A stretch of 64,000 bases of DNA from contig NC_052668.1 of NCBI RefSeq assembly GCF_016802725.1, forward strand, positions 12,655,001 through 12,719,000, in the 5' to 3' direction. Origin of the DNA: Solenopsis invicta (lineage: Eukaryota > Arthropoda > Insecta > Hymenoptera > Formicidae). Under the pieces are notes generated by a model that was not told where the DNA came from, ran no database searches, and was given only the letters and a program-made list of their open reading frames with translations. Position numbers and translations under genes: made by a program. Positions 13,005-23,963 of the stretch are shown here, piece by piece (the first letter of the stretch is position 1; every line of letters begins with the position of its first letter).

Positions 13005-13186
13005 AGGTGACAGAGTGGGAGCGTGGAACTGGTAGGGATGGTGTAAAGGAGTTCAGCTCTTTATATGTTCTGTTCAGCTTTAGCAAGCAGTAGATCCATT
13101 TTCGATCCACCGTTAACATTACGTTCGTGACTGCCGTAACAGCGTAACAGACGCTTTTCCATCTTCTGCGTAAAATTTGCCAAATT
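13005..13186 (+). promoter_or_regulatory. GST copy D promoter box and non-coding exon 1
   Basis: Contains 'gtgacagagtgggagcgtgg' and 'aactggtagggatg', then 'attacgttcgtgactgccgt', 'cttttccatcttctgcgtaa' and the donor 'aaatt|gtaagt' (exon end 13,186). It aligns along its length with the equivalents of copies C, F and G. The intron runs to the 'ttcag' acceptor at 14,259. Confidence 0.65.
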
Positions 13187-14263
13187 GTAAGTAGAACTTG
13201 CTCATTTTTAATCTCTTTAAAGTAAACTGGCTAATGTTAATTGAATATGCTGTAGATATTGCGATACTGTGTCAAACATTTATGCGTGAGAGCGTAGTTA
13301 CACCCGGCTAATTACCGGCCGGTAAATTTATAGTGACGCTTGTGAAAGGGCTCTAATTATAATCGTTCTGTTACCGAGGGGAAGCAACAGTAACATCGAG
13401 GTTTAGTCGAGAAATGAGATTCGAAATAATCGCGTCATTCGAAGAATATCACGTTATATCGCAAATATAAAACTGCTGTAATGTAGAATAACCTAGAAGA
13501 GAGAAACGCCTTAATAATGGCGTCCCTCATCGGAGCACATATCATATGAAGCACATTATTGTAACTAATAAGAATCATATCGTTTAAAAAGTTCGAGAAC
13601 TCTGATATCATATCTTATAATGTATGTTTCCTTTTTTTACGCGTAATATTTTAAATAGAAGCTTTATATTTTCTACATGTATAGATTTCGTATTATTATG
13701 CAATATGCTTTTCAGAATAAAAATTTATGCAAAAGAATGAATACCACATGAGTGACACGTAAACGCGTTTGCACAATGTTATTACAGTTATATAGCTTGA
13801 AGCAAAAAATAAGGAAATACTTGTAATGCTCATGATTGTAAAACTGTACTTTTATTGTTATAAATTAAAAATTTGCTGAATATGTTTGCCACAGTTAATA
13901 AATTTATTTTATATAAATAGTGCAAAATGGATCAGTGATTTTATAATTATTCAAACGTTTGTTAAATTGTCTAAAATTTTCATAAAAATTATAATACAAA
14001 TTTAGTTTAAATTGTTATGCTTAATGTGACCTGAGAATGATATTGATTACAGATTAATATTCAAATTCGATTCAAATGCAATTAAATCTAGAATTAAATG
14101 TTGATAAAAAAGAAATTTTACAAGTTGAAACTTGTTTCCACAAACTTTTTTTAATGAGATCTGAAAATATTAAAACGGGCAAATCCTTAAGATATCTTTC
14201 TCGTAATTATATGATGATAAGAAGAATGAAGAGAAATATAACAAATGTTTTTCTTTCAGCAAC

Positions 14264-15885
14264 ATGCCTTCCTATAAGCTGACTTACTTCCCCATCACTG
14301 CGTTGGCCGAGCCAATTCGTTTTCTGTTGAACTATGCTAACATCGACTTTGAGGATGACCGTTTTGATAGAGCAGATTGGCCAAAAATTAAACCTAGTAT
14401 GTATAACGGATTAATATTATCATATGAATGTATGAATGTATGAACAGTTTTCTTATGTTAGAATTTTTCATATAACATTTTTCAGAATTTTTCATATTTC
14501 CTCTATTTTTATAACTTTCAAATTTTTTATATAAATTTTAATACTTTCCAAACATATTCAGAAAGTCTGCATCTTTTCAAAGAATTTTTCATAAATATTA
14601 ATTATAAAATAAGAGATTTCAAAGATATTTTATTTTATAATTTTTGATAAAATATTATACAATTTAAAAAAGATAAAAATATTATTTAGAAATTTTAGGA
14701 TAAAAAATGTCAGAATGTTTCAGATTAATATGTATGAAAAATTCTAAAAAATGTAGATGTATTTTCTGAGTACTTCTGGAAAATTTAGTATAAAAATTAT
14801 GAGAAAAATTGTTACCAGTGTAGACAATGTTTACAATAATTGTCTATATAGTTGACTATATAAACTGCGTTCACCAGAAAATGCTTTGCAATTGTTATAA
14901 GAATCTTTAACATACGATTGGTTTATACATTTAGATCTGGCAGAAACTAAGAATTAATTGTATTAAAAAATGTTACAACAGTTGCAAAGCTGCTTTTTTT
15001 GCCGAACGTAACCAGATATCTACACATAATGTAGACAACTATAAATTGATCGCGACAAAAGTTCAAATGGTTTTATTACTACAAAGTTTATTCGCTTCTA
15101 GAGCAATATTTCATACTTCTTGATATTATTTTAGCTATGCCATTCGGTCAAGTACCCGTGCTCGAAATAGACGGAAAGAAGTACCCTCAGTCTGTAGCTA
15201 TTTGCCGTTACTTGGCGAAACAATGTGGTCTTGCCGGCAAGGACGATTGGCAGGCTTTGGAAATCGATGCGACCGTTGACACGATACACGATTTGCGCTC
15301 AAGTGAGTAGATAATATTCTGTTTACGCAATATTTATCCGACTCTTATTTATCGGGAACAGACGTTTACTTTTAAAATTGAATTACAATATTAACAGATT
15401 TGATAGTGCGAAAAGAAAACATTCGTAAACGAATGTTGTAAATGAATAACAACATAGAGAATAAATATTTCTGTACTTGCGTTTTGCAATTTGATTCACT
15501 GAAATATTTAATTCGGACCATTTGTCACTATCTTATTTGTCTCATGTTTTTTTTTTCCTCATTTGTGTTAGATATCGCTGCTTACTTCTATCAGTCAAAC
15601 GAAACGGCTAAAGAAGAAAAACATAAACAGCTCAAGGAGGTGGTGCCGTATTATTTGGAGCGTTTGGATGCTCAAGTGAAGAAGAACGACGGTTACTTCG
15701 TTGGCGGTGCCCTATCGTGGGCCGATTTCACTTTCGTCGGTCTGTTGGATTACTTGAATCACATGATGAATGAAAACATCATCGAAAAATATGAGAATTT
15801 GCAACAACTCCAAAAGAAAGTCGAGGAAGTACCGGCCATCAAGCGCTGGATCGAGAAGCGTCCGCCAACCGTGTGGCCGAAGTAA
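14264..15885 (+). CDS. Sigma-class glutathione S-transferase, copy D (intact)
   Basis: Coding exons 14,264-14,396, 15,135-15,302 and 15,572-15,885 join in phase (1 then 1) to 204 residues, the usual length of the family. Cytosolic GSTs of this class conjugate glutathione to electrophiles and lipid peroxidation products; some isomerise prostaglandin H2. The N-terminal thioredoxin-like domain has Tyr8, Trp39, Lys43, cis-Pro52 and Gln63-Ser64, the glutathione site. The helical C-terminal domain has the N-capping box in ALSWADF. The ATG lies four bases after the acceptor and matches all paralogues. Position 14 is Leu rather than the Arg of vertebrate haematopoietic PGDS. Promoter box and UTR exon are upstream, AATAAA at 16,203. 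Nothing broken was seen. Confidence 0.92.
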
Positions 15886-16430
15886 TTTGAATAATTTCAT
15901 AAAATGATGGTTGCTTTTTCAACAGAGATGATTATTCATTGATGTTTGATTTAAATATTGTATCGATTTCTCGTTTTCCTTCAAATATGCATATCTATAT
16001 ATATCTATACCGATACATACTAATTGTAAGATATATATGTATAATGGACTATATACGAACTATATACTGGAGATACGAACGTATATTTTCACATCTTTTT
16101 TAATTGTTGCTCTTATTGTCACGTGACAATAAAAAAATATTCTGAAATTCTATTTAAATCTTAAAAAAATGTATTATTTTTTACTATGTAATTTTGTATT
16201 TTAATAAATCTATTTAAACTATTTTCTTTGCAATTCTTTTTGTTCAGTTAATTTGATATAAATTACTGTAGGTATTTCTAAATTTCTACATACCCTTTTA
16301 AATAACGCAAAAGGACATCGGGTAAGCATATAAAAGACGTTTAAAAAATAATTAAGATATTTTCAAAAAATTGGAATGTTTTATCAACGGTTGATTTTTT
16401 TTATTAAACGGTATCTTTCAGATGATTTTT
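15886..16430 (+). terminator. 3' UTR and poly(A) box of copy D
   Basis: AATAAA at about 16,126 and again at 16,203-16,208 inside the conserved 'actatgtaattttgtatttt' box shared with the paralogues. The second is about 320 bp after the stop. It is the more likely processing site because it is the one conserved between copies. Confidence 0.5.
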
Positions 16431-17253
16431 ATTTGCTCATATATCTTTAGTAAAATAGCCCCTAAACGATAAATATTATTGTAGATTTAAGTCCTGCAGA
16501 CAATAGAGAAATATTAGATATTAAGAATAGCAATTAAAATAATTTTAGAATCAGTTATTTCAATGAACACTATAAATATGTGAACACTATAAATAAATAA
16601 TAAGTTATGATATATTTTGTATAACATATTTTTATCCTCTGCCTTATTCGTATTCATTATACGTTACATTTAATAATTCATTAAGAAAATTGATTCTAAA
16701 ATTTTAATTTCTATTTTTAATATTTAATATTCCTTTATTGCGCAACGCCTTATAATGCACAATATTATTAACGCCTTCTCTAGATAATTTAATATAACTT
16801 TCAATATTTTGACAAATTATTTATGACATGATTTAGTGAACGTTCATCGAGGAAACGATTCAGTGAAAGCAACTGCAAGATATATGTGCTTTTTTATACT
16901 CAAAGTTTATTTTTAGTCTCAAAATAGATTATGTGATCAAAAATAACTATTTAACTTTTATTATTCATGAATTCTAATAACGCAGTCTATCAACGAGCGT
17001 CGAACGTCATAAATTAATATTATTGCGCAACAGTCCGTAGACAGATCAATATTTTATAAGTTACACAATTACATTTCAAACATCTATTTGACAAAATATA
17101 ATGTCCAAGCCCTCAATACAGTTTTCACACGATTAAATGTAATATCAAATATTGTTCGATAATATAATGATTGTCTAAAAAGTAAAAACTGCTTAAGTTC
17201 CTTTCAAAGTTTGAAAGTGAGCAACGTTCCGAACGCTAAAGCGAGACTGCTAG
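16431..17253. other. Intergenic, nothing recognised
   Basis: AT-rich sequence between copy D and the foldback element. No coding frame, promoter box or element ends seen. The last nine bases (17,245-17,253, gactgctag) are the left target-site copy of the neighbouring element. Confidence 0.4.
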
Positions 17254-18310
17254 GTCTCTGTGAAGTTAGCACCTCATTTTTCTGCACCGCAAGTTTTTAT
17301 GCAAGTTCTATTTGCACCCTCAATAGTTCTAAAATTTCTGATAGTTTACAATAATTGTTCCGCCGATATAACATTAAAAATGATAATTTGAAAATATAAG
17401 GTGACAACTTCACGTGGCACCTAAAGTTTCAAAATAATTGATTTTAACTATAGAATTCTATAGTTCTCGAAGAGTTCTAGAGTTCTCAATAGGTTACATT
17501 AACAGTTCCAACCTATATATATATATATTAAATATATACATTAACAGTTCCAACCTATATATATATATATTAAATATATAATTAATTTTGCACACTGGCA
17601 CCGCACTACAAAAGTAAAGTACCATCATAGAGAGAGTTCTGAACGAGTTCTTGGCATTTTTCGATAGTTCCGCAATAGTTCTAAAGCTTTCTAGGTTTCG
17701 TTGAGAGTTCTTGCCTCTAACCATTTTTTAATCATTTTTAAACCAGCGCGCTGGCATCGCACTACAAGAGAAAAGTAGTACCATCTTGAGAATTCTGGTC
17801 GAGTTCTGGGCATTTTCTGATAGTTCCGCAATAGTTTTAAAACTTTCTATAGGTTTCGTCAAGAGTCTCGCCTCTAACCATTCTTTCATAATTTTTAAGT
17901 GCGCACGCCTCTATTGAAAACTCTTTGAGAACTATAGAATACTATAGTCAAAAACAATTTTTTCGAAACTTGAGGTGCGGACAAAAAATTAAAAAAAATT
18001 TTTTTAAATATTTAATGAAAAACATTAAAAAATTTTTTAGAAATATTTAATGACCAGAACTATTGTTTATACTTAATAAGAACTCTGCAACTCTTCGAGA
18101 ACTATAGAATTCCATAGTCAAAATCAATTATTTCGAAACTTAAGGTGCCACGTAAAGTTGGCACCTCATATTTTTAAAATATCATTTTTTATGTTATTTT
18201 GGCAAAACTATTGTTATAAACTATCAGGAACTCTAGAACTATTGAGGGTGCAAATAGAACTTGCATAAAACTTGCGGTACAGAAAAATAAAGTGCTAACT
18301 TCACAGAAAC
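17254..18310. mobile_element. Foldback-type non-autonomous DNA transposon
   Basis: A 1,057-bp element whose two ends are long inverted repeats of roughly 235 bp. The left end starts 'gtctctgtgaagttagca', and the right end is the reverse complement of 'gtttctgtgaagttagca'. Nine-base flanks gactgctag (17,245) and gactgttag (18,311) differ at one position and look like a target-site duplication. The middle holds two diverged tandem units of about 165 bp ('ctggcaccgcactacaa' and 'ctggcatcgcactacaa' starts) and a 43-bp tandem pair at 17,498-17,580. No transposase is encoded. Long subterminal repeats plus a 9-bp duplication fit Foldback/Mutator-like elements. It sits at the upstream edge of relic E's old promoter. 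Confidence 0.8.
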
Positions 18311-18459
18311 GACTGTTAGCAACTGGTAGAGAGACAAACAAGTAGGGGAGTTTAATGAGCAGTACCGTCATAGATCAACGAGCAATCATCGATGATATTA
18401 TTGTAAATAGTGGCATAATAAATATTTTTTCTTGTGTTCTATGTAGAATTCGTACAATC
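18311..18459 (+). pseudogene. Decayed promoter/non-coding exon of GST relic E
   Basis: 'gcaactggtagagagac' and the end 'gtacaatc|gtaagtagaa' align with the promoter box and UTR-exon donor of the intact copies. The upstream half of the box was displaced by the foldback insertion ending at 18,310. The following intron blocks ('ccggttaattagcaact', 'gcgtaatattttaatta') also match. Confidence 0.5.
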
Positions 18460-19615
18460 GTAAGTAGAATTTGTTTATTTTTGTTTCTTCAGATTTAAAC
18501 TAGATTAATTCAAAATTGCAAAATTACGAATTAGTCGAACATTTTGCATAAAAACGTTTCCCGTGATCACCGTCCGGTTAATTAGCAACTGACAAATTAG
18601 TGACGCCTGTGGAAGCGGATATATAATCTAGAAAAGAAATGTCCGATAATTGCGTCTATCAACGATAACAGAACCATAATGTTTTAAGCATAAACCTTGT
18701 TACATACAAATCATATTATTTTAAAAGTCTAACAAAATTGTATAATGTCACATCAATTAAACTGCTTTTCTTGTGCGTAATATTTTAATTAAAAATTTTA
18801 CAGTTTTTTCTATGTAGATTTTGTAGTACTACAATACATTTTTAACATGAAGATTTCATCAAAATAAGTATCATATAAAATACGTGGAAATTTTTGAGCA
18901 ATATGTTATCAATTATGTCCTAGTTTGATAGCAAAGATAAAAAAACGTGACTTGTAATATGACACATTATTGCACAAGAGACAATCAATATTAATTGTTA
19001 AGCAAATAGAATATTTTGCATTCTCGATTAATATATTGCGTTGCTTCGCATGTTTTTCATATATTAATGTAAGAAAATCATTTCAGAGTCATTCAAGTTA
19101 ATCTTAATTGTAAATTGCGCAATATTTGGGAGACAAACCTTTCTGCATCATGAATCCATATGAAAAGCAGCAAAAAATTTCAATAGATTTTACAACAAGA
19201 AAAAAATGTGACATATAACATAAAAATAAGAATTAGAATTTGTATTGTCAAATTTAAATTTGAAAATTATACTTTATTTTACTGTATGTAATCATTAATC
19301 GTCAAAAGATTTTTACATACGTACATACATATATGTACATATATGTATGTACATATATCAATGTATAGACTTTTTAAATTAGAATCAGTTTATTCACTGA
19401 AAGACAGTGAACAGCTTGATTTCAATGGCATATTTATAAGTATATTAATCATTAATATATATACTGTTTTCCAAAGATAATATACTGATACAAATCGGTG
19501 ATAGTACTCTCTTCTTAAACGGAAACTGAAAGTGAATAATCATTGATGATCACAGTTATAAGTATAGCATTGCGAATCAGTAAGATTTTGCTGATTCAGA
19601 TTTATAAAATGTATG
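18460..19615. other. Remains of relic E intron 1
   Basis: No gene. Blocks align with the first intron of the intact units, and 19,080-19,310 aligns with 7,980-8,215. The first coding exon (the MPSYKLTYF exon) is absent. Sequence at about 19,376-19,470 is an inverted match to about 26,850-26,945 (shared 'ctgaaagacagtgaa'), marking a dispersed repeat. Confidence 0.45.
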
Positions 19616-19634
19616 TGCGTGCATGCGTGCGTGC

Positions 19635-19678
<44 letters not shown>
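19616..19678. repeat. (GT)n/(CGTG)n microsatellite
   Basis: An alternating gtgc then gt run of about 60 bases. An apparent minus-strand histidine-rich frame across it is an artefact of the repeat. Confidence 0.9.
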
Positions 19679-19681
<3 letters not shown>

Positions 19682-19844
19682 ACACTCTTTTGACGATTAA
19701 TGATTATACAATAAAATAAAGAATTAATAATAATTTTCAAATTTGAATTTGATAATAATCCTAATTGTTATTTATTCTCATGTTATGTCATATTCTTTCC
19801 TGTTGTAAAATTTATTAGAGTTCAAATATTACTTGCATTTTTCT

Positions 19845-20248
19845 CGAGGGGAAATTCACAGCCGGCATTGGTGTACAAAATTTCGGCAGTGGACTGCCGA
19901 AAAAAGTAAGCAGTGACCTATAATATTGACGGCATTGTCGTCAGTGGTTGGGGAGTGGTGAGCTCACTTCAGAGTCGGTTTTTCGATCATGGGGTTGAGC
20001 ACAAAAATTTTTGAATACTTCGGGAAAGCTTTAGAATTCTTGTGCAGGCATTGGCGTATGATAATGGGCACGCGGTAGTGTTCATAATTGCATGGCATTG
20101 CCTTAATTTTAATATAGGATTGACGGCATTGTAGGCATTGACTAACAATAAGCATTGTCGGCAGTGTACAAAAATGTCGGCAGTGTTTTACAGCAATGCC
20201 AAAAATCGGCATTGGTGTACAAAATTTTGGGTTGTGAATTCCCCCTCG
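19845..20248. mobile_element. 404-bp non-autonomous transposon with 8-bp TSD
   Basis: Ends are inverted copies of 'cgaggggaaattcac' (left) and 'cgagggggaattcac' (reverse complement of right), flanked by an exact 8-base direct repeat atttttct (19,837-19,844 and 20,249-20,256). The interior is built from many 'cggcattg' and 'cggcagtg' words and an end-near direct repeat 'cggcattggtgtacaaaatt'. No coding capacity. The 8-bp duplication points to hAT-like or a related superfamily; the ends alone do not settle which. Confidence 0.75.
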
Positions 20249-20386
20249 ATTTTTCTCGAAACGGACTTCATATGGATTTCTTGCATAACTATAGCCAATG
20301 AACCATGATAGAAATCCAAATGGTTTTTTTTGCTACAAATTCAATTTGATTTTTAGATAACATGTTACATCTCTTGCTATTATCAG

Positions 20387-20545
20387 ATATGCCATTTGGT
20401 AAAGTATCCGTTCTCAAAGTAGACGGAAAGAAGATCAGTCAGTTAACAGCTTTCTGCCGTTATATGACGAAACAATTTGGTCTTACCGGCAAAAATGATT
20501 TGGAGTTTCTGGAAATTGATTCAATTGTTTATACTATTTTAATTT
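20387..20545 (+). pseudogene. Sigma GST relic E (second coding exon only)
   Basis: After a 'tatcag' acceptor the frame gives MPFGKVSVLKVDG and then FGLTGKNDLEFLEIDSIV, matching residues 46 to about 95 of the intact copies. The glutathione-binding Gln63-Ser64 reads Gln-Leu. At about 20,535 the exon passes directly into sequence that in other units lies downstream of the last exon (compare 32,910-33,010), so the whole C-terminal exon was deleted. The first coding exon is missing as well. The frame stays open for 87 codons, but most of the later ones are flank-derived. Confidence 0.8.
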
Positions 20546-20930
20546 GTTGTAGACTTCTTTCGTATTCCATTCATTTTTTCCAACTCTTTATAAACTTCTA
20601 CATTTCTATATTTTTAAAAAATTAAAATAACAAATATGGCAATACCGGTCAAAAGCTGTTTTTAGCTGCTCAATAATTTTCTAGGTATATTTATAAACAA
20701 AAATTTTTCTAAATTACGCGCTGCATGTCTATATTTCTAAATTCATATATCCCTCGATTTTAAATGTTAAAAAAAATTAGCAGGTGAAAAAGGTTTAAGA
20801 GACAGTCTGTTGACAAATTAGAATGTCTTAACAATTTTATCATATTTTTTTTATTAAACTGTATCTTTCGGGCGATATTTTTGTTCTCTTACATCTCAAT
20901 AATCAATTTTCTTTAGAGCTCAAAGATATG
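20546..20930. other. 3' flank of relic E
   Basis: Non-coding. It aligns with 33,000-33,300 (shared 'tcaataccgatcaaaag'-like and 'cgcatgtctatatt' landmarks), so this is the common downstream flank of the duplication unit. Confidence 0.45.
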
Positions 20931-20937
20931 CTATGTC

Positions 20938-21079
20938 ATAAACGACAGAGTGGGATTGTGGAACTGGTAGGGATGCAAAGTGGAGTACTGCGAACTACAA
21001 ATCCTCCATCACCGATATCACGTTCGTAATAGCTGTCGTAATAAACGCTTTTCTGTCTCTGCATAAAATTTACCAAATT
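20938..21079 (+). promoter_or_regulatory. GST copy F promoter box and non-coding exon 1
   Basis: 'acgacagagtgggattgtgg' and 'aactggtagggatg', followed by 'atcacgttcgtaatagctgt' and the donor 'aaatt|gtaagt' (exon end 21,079). The acceptor is 'ttcag' at 22,309. Confidence 0.65.
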
Positions 21080-21758
21080 GTAAGTAAAACTTCTTCATTC
21101 TGATCCCTTTAGATTAAAACTAAACTGGCCAACTGTTAATACTGTAGATATTGCGATACTGTATCGAACATTTCGCGTGAGTGCTTGGTTACCACCCGGC
21201 TAATTAGCGGACCTTAAATTAATGACATTTGTGAAAGGTTCTAATTCTAGTCGTTCTGCCATCAAGAAAAAGCAATAGTGATATTGAGTCTAAATCGAGA
21301 AATAAAATTCGAAATAACCACGATATTCAAAGAGTATCGCGCTATATCGTAAATATAAAAATACTATAATAGACAGCAACTTAGAAAAAAGAAATGCCTT
21401 CATAATAACGTCTTTCATTAATACCTGAACATACATTATATAAACATATAAAGCATAATACTGTGATTAATAAGAATCATACCGTTTGAAAAGTTCTAGA
21501 ATTTTAATATGACATCATAAAACGTACATTCTCATTCCTTACGCGGAATATTTTAAATAGAAGCTTTATATTTCTACTTTAGATTTCATATTTAAGCAAT
21601 ATGTTTTTCAGCATGAAAATTTGTGTAAAAGAATGAATATCACATACATGATACGTAAAAATGTTTGTATAATGTTATCAGATCAGTCATATACTTTGAT
21701 AAGAATGATAAGAAAATATGACTTGCAATGCTCATGATTGCGTAACTGTATTTTTATT

Positions 21759-21830
21759 ACAAAATAAAAGAGAATAATAGAGAGCTGACAAGCCGGCTCG
21801 TCAGCTCTCTATTATTCTCTTTTATTTTGT
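21759..21830. repeat. Perfect 31-bp-arm hairpin in copy F intron
   Basis: Two 31-base arms (21,759-21,789 and 21,800-21,830) are exact reverse complements around a 10-base spacer, 'aagccggctc', that is itself almost palindromic. It could be a very young miniature transposon, a structured RNA or a repair artefact. No flanking duplication is evident. Confidence 0.85.
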
Positions 21831-22313
21831 ATTTATTATATGAGCCTAACTATATTTATTTATTTTGTTTTCTTTGTATTTTTATTGTTGTATTACACTA
21901 AATTTGATGTATATAGTAGTTAATAAATTCATTTTGTATAAATAGTGCAAGAATGATCAATGATTTCATAATTATTCTAACTTTTGTCAAACTGTCTTAA
22001 GTTTTCATGACAGTTTCAATCAAAATTTCGCTTAAACTTTACTTAATATGGCTAAAGATGATATTGATTAAAAATTAGTTTTTAAATTCGATTCAAATTT
22101 AGTTTTAAAATTTGAGTAAATCTAGAATTAAATGTTGATAATTAAGATATAAATTTTATTATTTATAAAACTCGTTTCAACAAGCCTTTCTAATGAGATC
22201 TGGAAACATTAAAACGTGTAAATCGTTAAGATAGATCTTTACGTTCTCGGAATTATGGTGATGAGAAGAATAAAGAGAAATATAACAAATGTTTTTTTTT
22301 TTTTTTCAGCAAC

Positions 22314-23386
22314 ATGCCATCCTACAAGCTGATTTACTTTCCTAACACGGCATTGGCCGAGCCAATTCGTTTTCTGTTCAACTATGCTAACATCGACTTT
22401 GTGGATGAACGTTTCGATTATGCAGATTGGCAAAAACTTAAGCCTAGTATGTATATCGGATTAAAGCCCATGGCTAGATCAGCAAAAATAGCAAAAAAAA
22501 AAAAAAATTAAAATGGTTTCTTTACTACAAACTGTTTGATTTTTCTTAAACAATATTTCATATTCTTTGATATTATTTCAGCTATGCCATTCGGTAAAGT
22601 ACCTGTGCTAGAAATAGATGGAAAGAAGTGCCCTCAGTCCGTTGCTATCTGCCGTTACTTGGCCAAGAAATGTGGTCTTGCCGGCAAGGACGATTGGGAG
22701 GCTTTGGAGATCGATGCGACCGTTGACACGATACACGATTTGCGCGCGAGTGAGTAGATGATACATAATATTTATACGACTTTTATTTATCAGAAACAGA
22801 CGACTACTTTTAAAATTGAATTACGATATTAACACAGAAACAGACGACTACTTTTAAAATTGAATTACGATATTAACAGATTTGATAGTGCAAAAAGATT
22901 TATTCGCAAAGGAATGTTGCAAATGAATAGCAACATAGAGAATAAACATTTTTATACTTGCGTTGTAAATTCGATCCATTGAAATATTTAATTTGAACTG
23001 TTTGTCACAATTTTATTTATCATGTTCTTTTTTCCTTATTTGTATTAGGTATCGCTGCTTACTCCTACGAGAAAAATGAAGAGGCTAAAGCAGAAAAACA
23101 TCAATATGCCAAAGAGGCGGTGCCGTATTATTTGGAGCGCTTGGACGCTCAGGTGAAGAAAAACGATGGTTACTTGGTCGGCGGTGCCTTATCGTGGGCC
23201 GATTTTACTTTCGTCGGTCTGTTGGATTATTTGAATTACATGATGAATGAAAACATCATCGAGAAATATGAAAATTTGAAACAACTCCAAAAGAAAGTCG
23301 AGGAAGTACCGGCCATTAAGCGCTGGATCGAGAGACGTCCGCCGAGAGGCGTCACTGGCCAAAATAATGTGAATTTCACAAAATGA
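22314..23386 (+). CDS. Sigma-class glutathione S-transferase, copy F (intact)
   Basis: Coding exons 22,314-22,446, 22,582-22,749 and 23,049-23,386 give 212 residues. Tyr8, Trp39, Lys43, Pro52 and Gln63-Ser64 are present, as is ALSWADF in the helical domain, so it should bind glutathione. Two oddities stand out. The intron between the first two coding exons is only 135 bp (about 600-1,600 bp in C, D and G), with a poly-A tract. The C-terminus is also different: after IERRPP the frame departs from the paralogues' short end and reads on through what is 3' UTR in copy D, ending QNNVNFTK, about eight residues longer. Intron 3 holds a 44-bp tandem duplication (22,791-22,878). Expression is likely from the conserved box at 20,938. 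Confidence 0.9.
22791..22878. repeat. 44-bp tandem duplication in copy F intron
   Basis: Two adjacent identical 44-base units starting 'cagaaacagacgactac'. A single unit is present at the same place in copy D, so the duplication is specific to F and recent. Confidence 0.85.
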
Positions 23387-23504
23387 TAGTTGATTTTTCG
23401 ACAGAGTTGATCGTTTATTGATGTTTGAGTTAAATTGAGTTAAATAGTATATCGATTTCTCCTTTTTATCTTCAAATGTGTGTATATCTTCAATAAATAT
23501 TCAT

Positions 23505-23800
23505 GGGCGAAGACTTTCTTATAGAAAGGGTATAGAGCTTTTCACACTCAGAACTCTCATGAGTGTGGTGGAATTCTACATTCAGTATTCGGAGTATTTA
23601 AAAAAAAATGTTATTCTTGATAAATTTTAAGAAATTTTATATGACACAAAATAGTATTTATTAGGGTGCTCACGTTGCACGCTACAACAAAAGAGATAAC
23701 TATTTGTGTTGAAATTTCTCTCCTCCTCTGCTTGGATAAAGTACTCCACATCCAGAAAAACTCAAAGTCTCTGTCCTTGTGTATATTAAGATATATACAA
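23505..23800. repeat. Dispersed repeat fragment in copy F 3' flank
   Basis: Landmarks such as 'agggtatagagctttt', 'cggagtatttaaaaaaa', 'gggtgctcacgttgca' and 'actccacatccag' reappear diverged at about 55,290-55,360 and 56,280-56,430. It is an interspersed repeat of unknown class, inserted between the copy F stop and the poly(A) box. Confidence 0.5.
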
Positions 23801-23937
23801 TATCTTCATGAATTACGTTCTGAAGATACAAATATATATTTTTACACTCATTAAAATCTAATTATTATTCTTATTGTTATATAACAATGAAGAAAAATGA
23901 ATTATTCTAATTAAATTTTAGAAAAACATTATTTTTT

Positions 23938-23963
23938 ACTATGTATTTTTATATTTTAATAAA
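23938..23963 (+). terminator. Conserved poly(A) box of copy F
   Basis: 'actatgtatttttatatttt' plus AATAAA (23,958-23,963) matches the 3' end box of the other units. Confidence 0.5.

Noticed and set aside
17498..17580. Tandem repeat considered as a CRISPR-like array
   Set aside because: Only two AT-rich units without spacers, inside a eukaryotic foldback transposon.
19540..19740. His/Thr-repeat frame on the minus strand
   Set aside because: Produced by the GT microsatellite.
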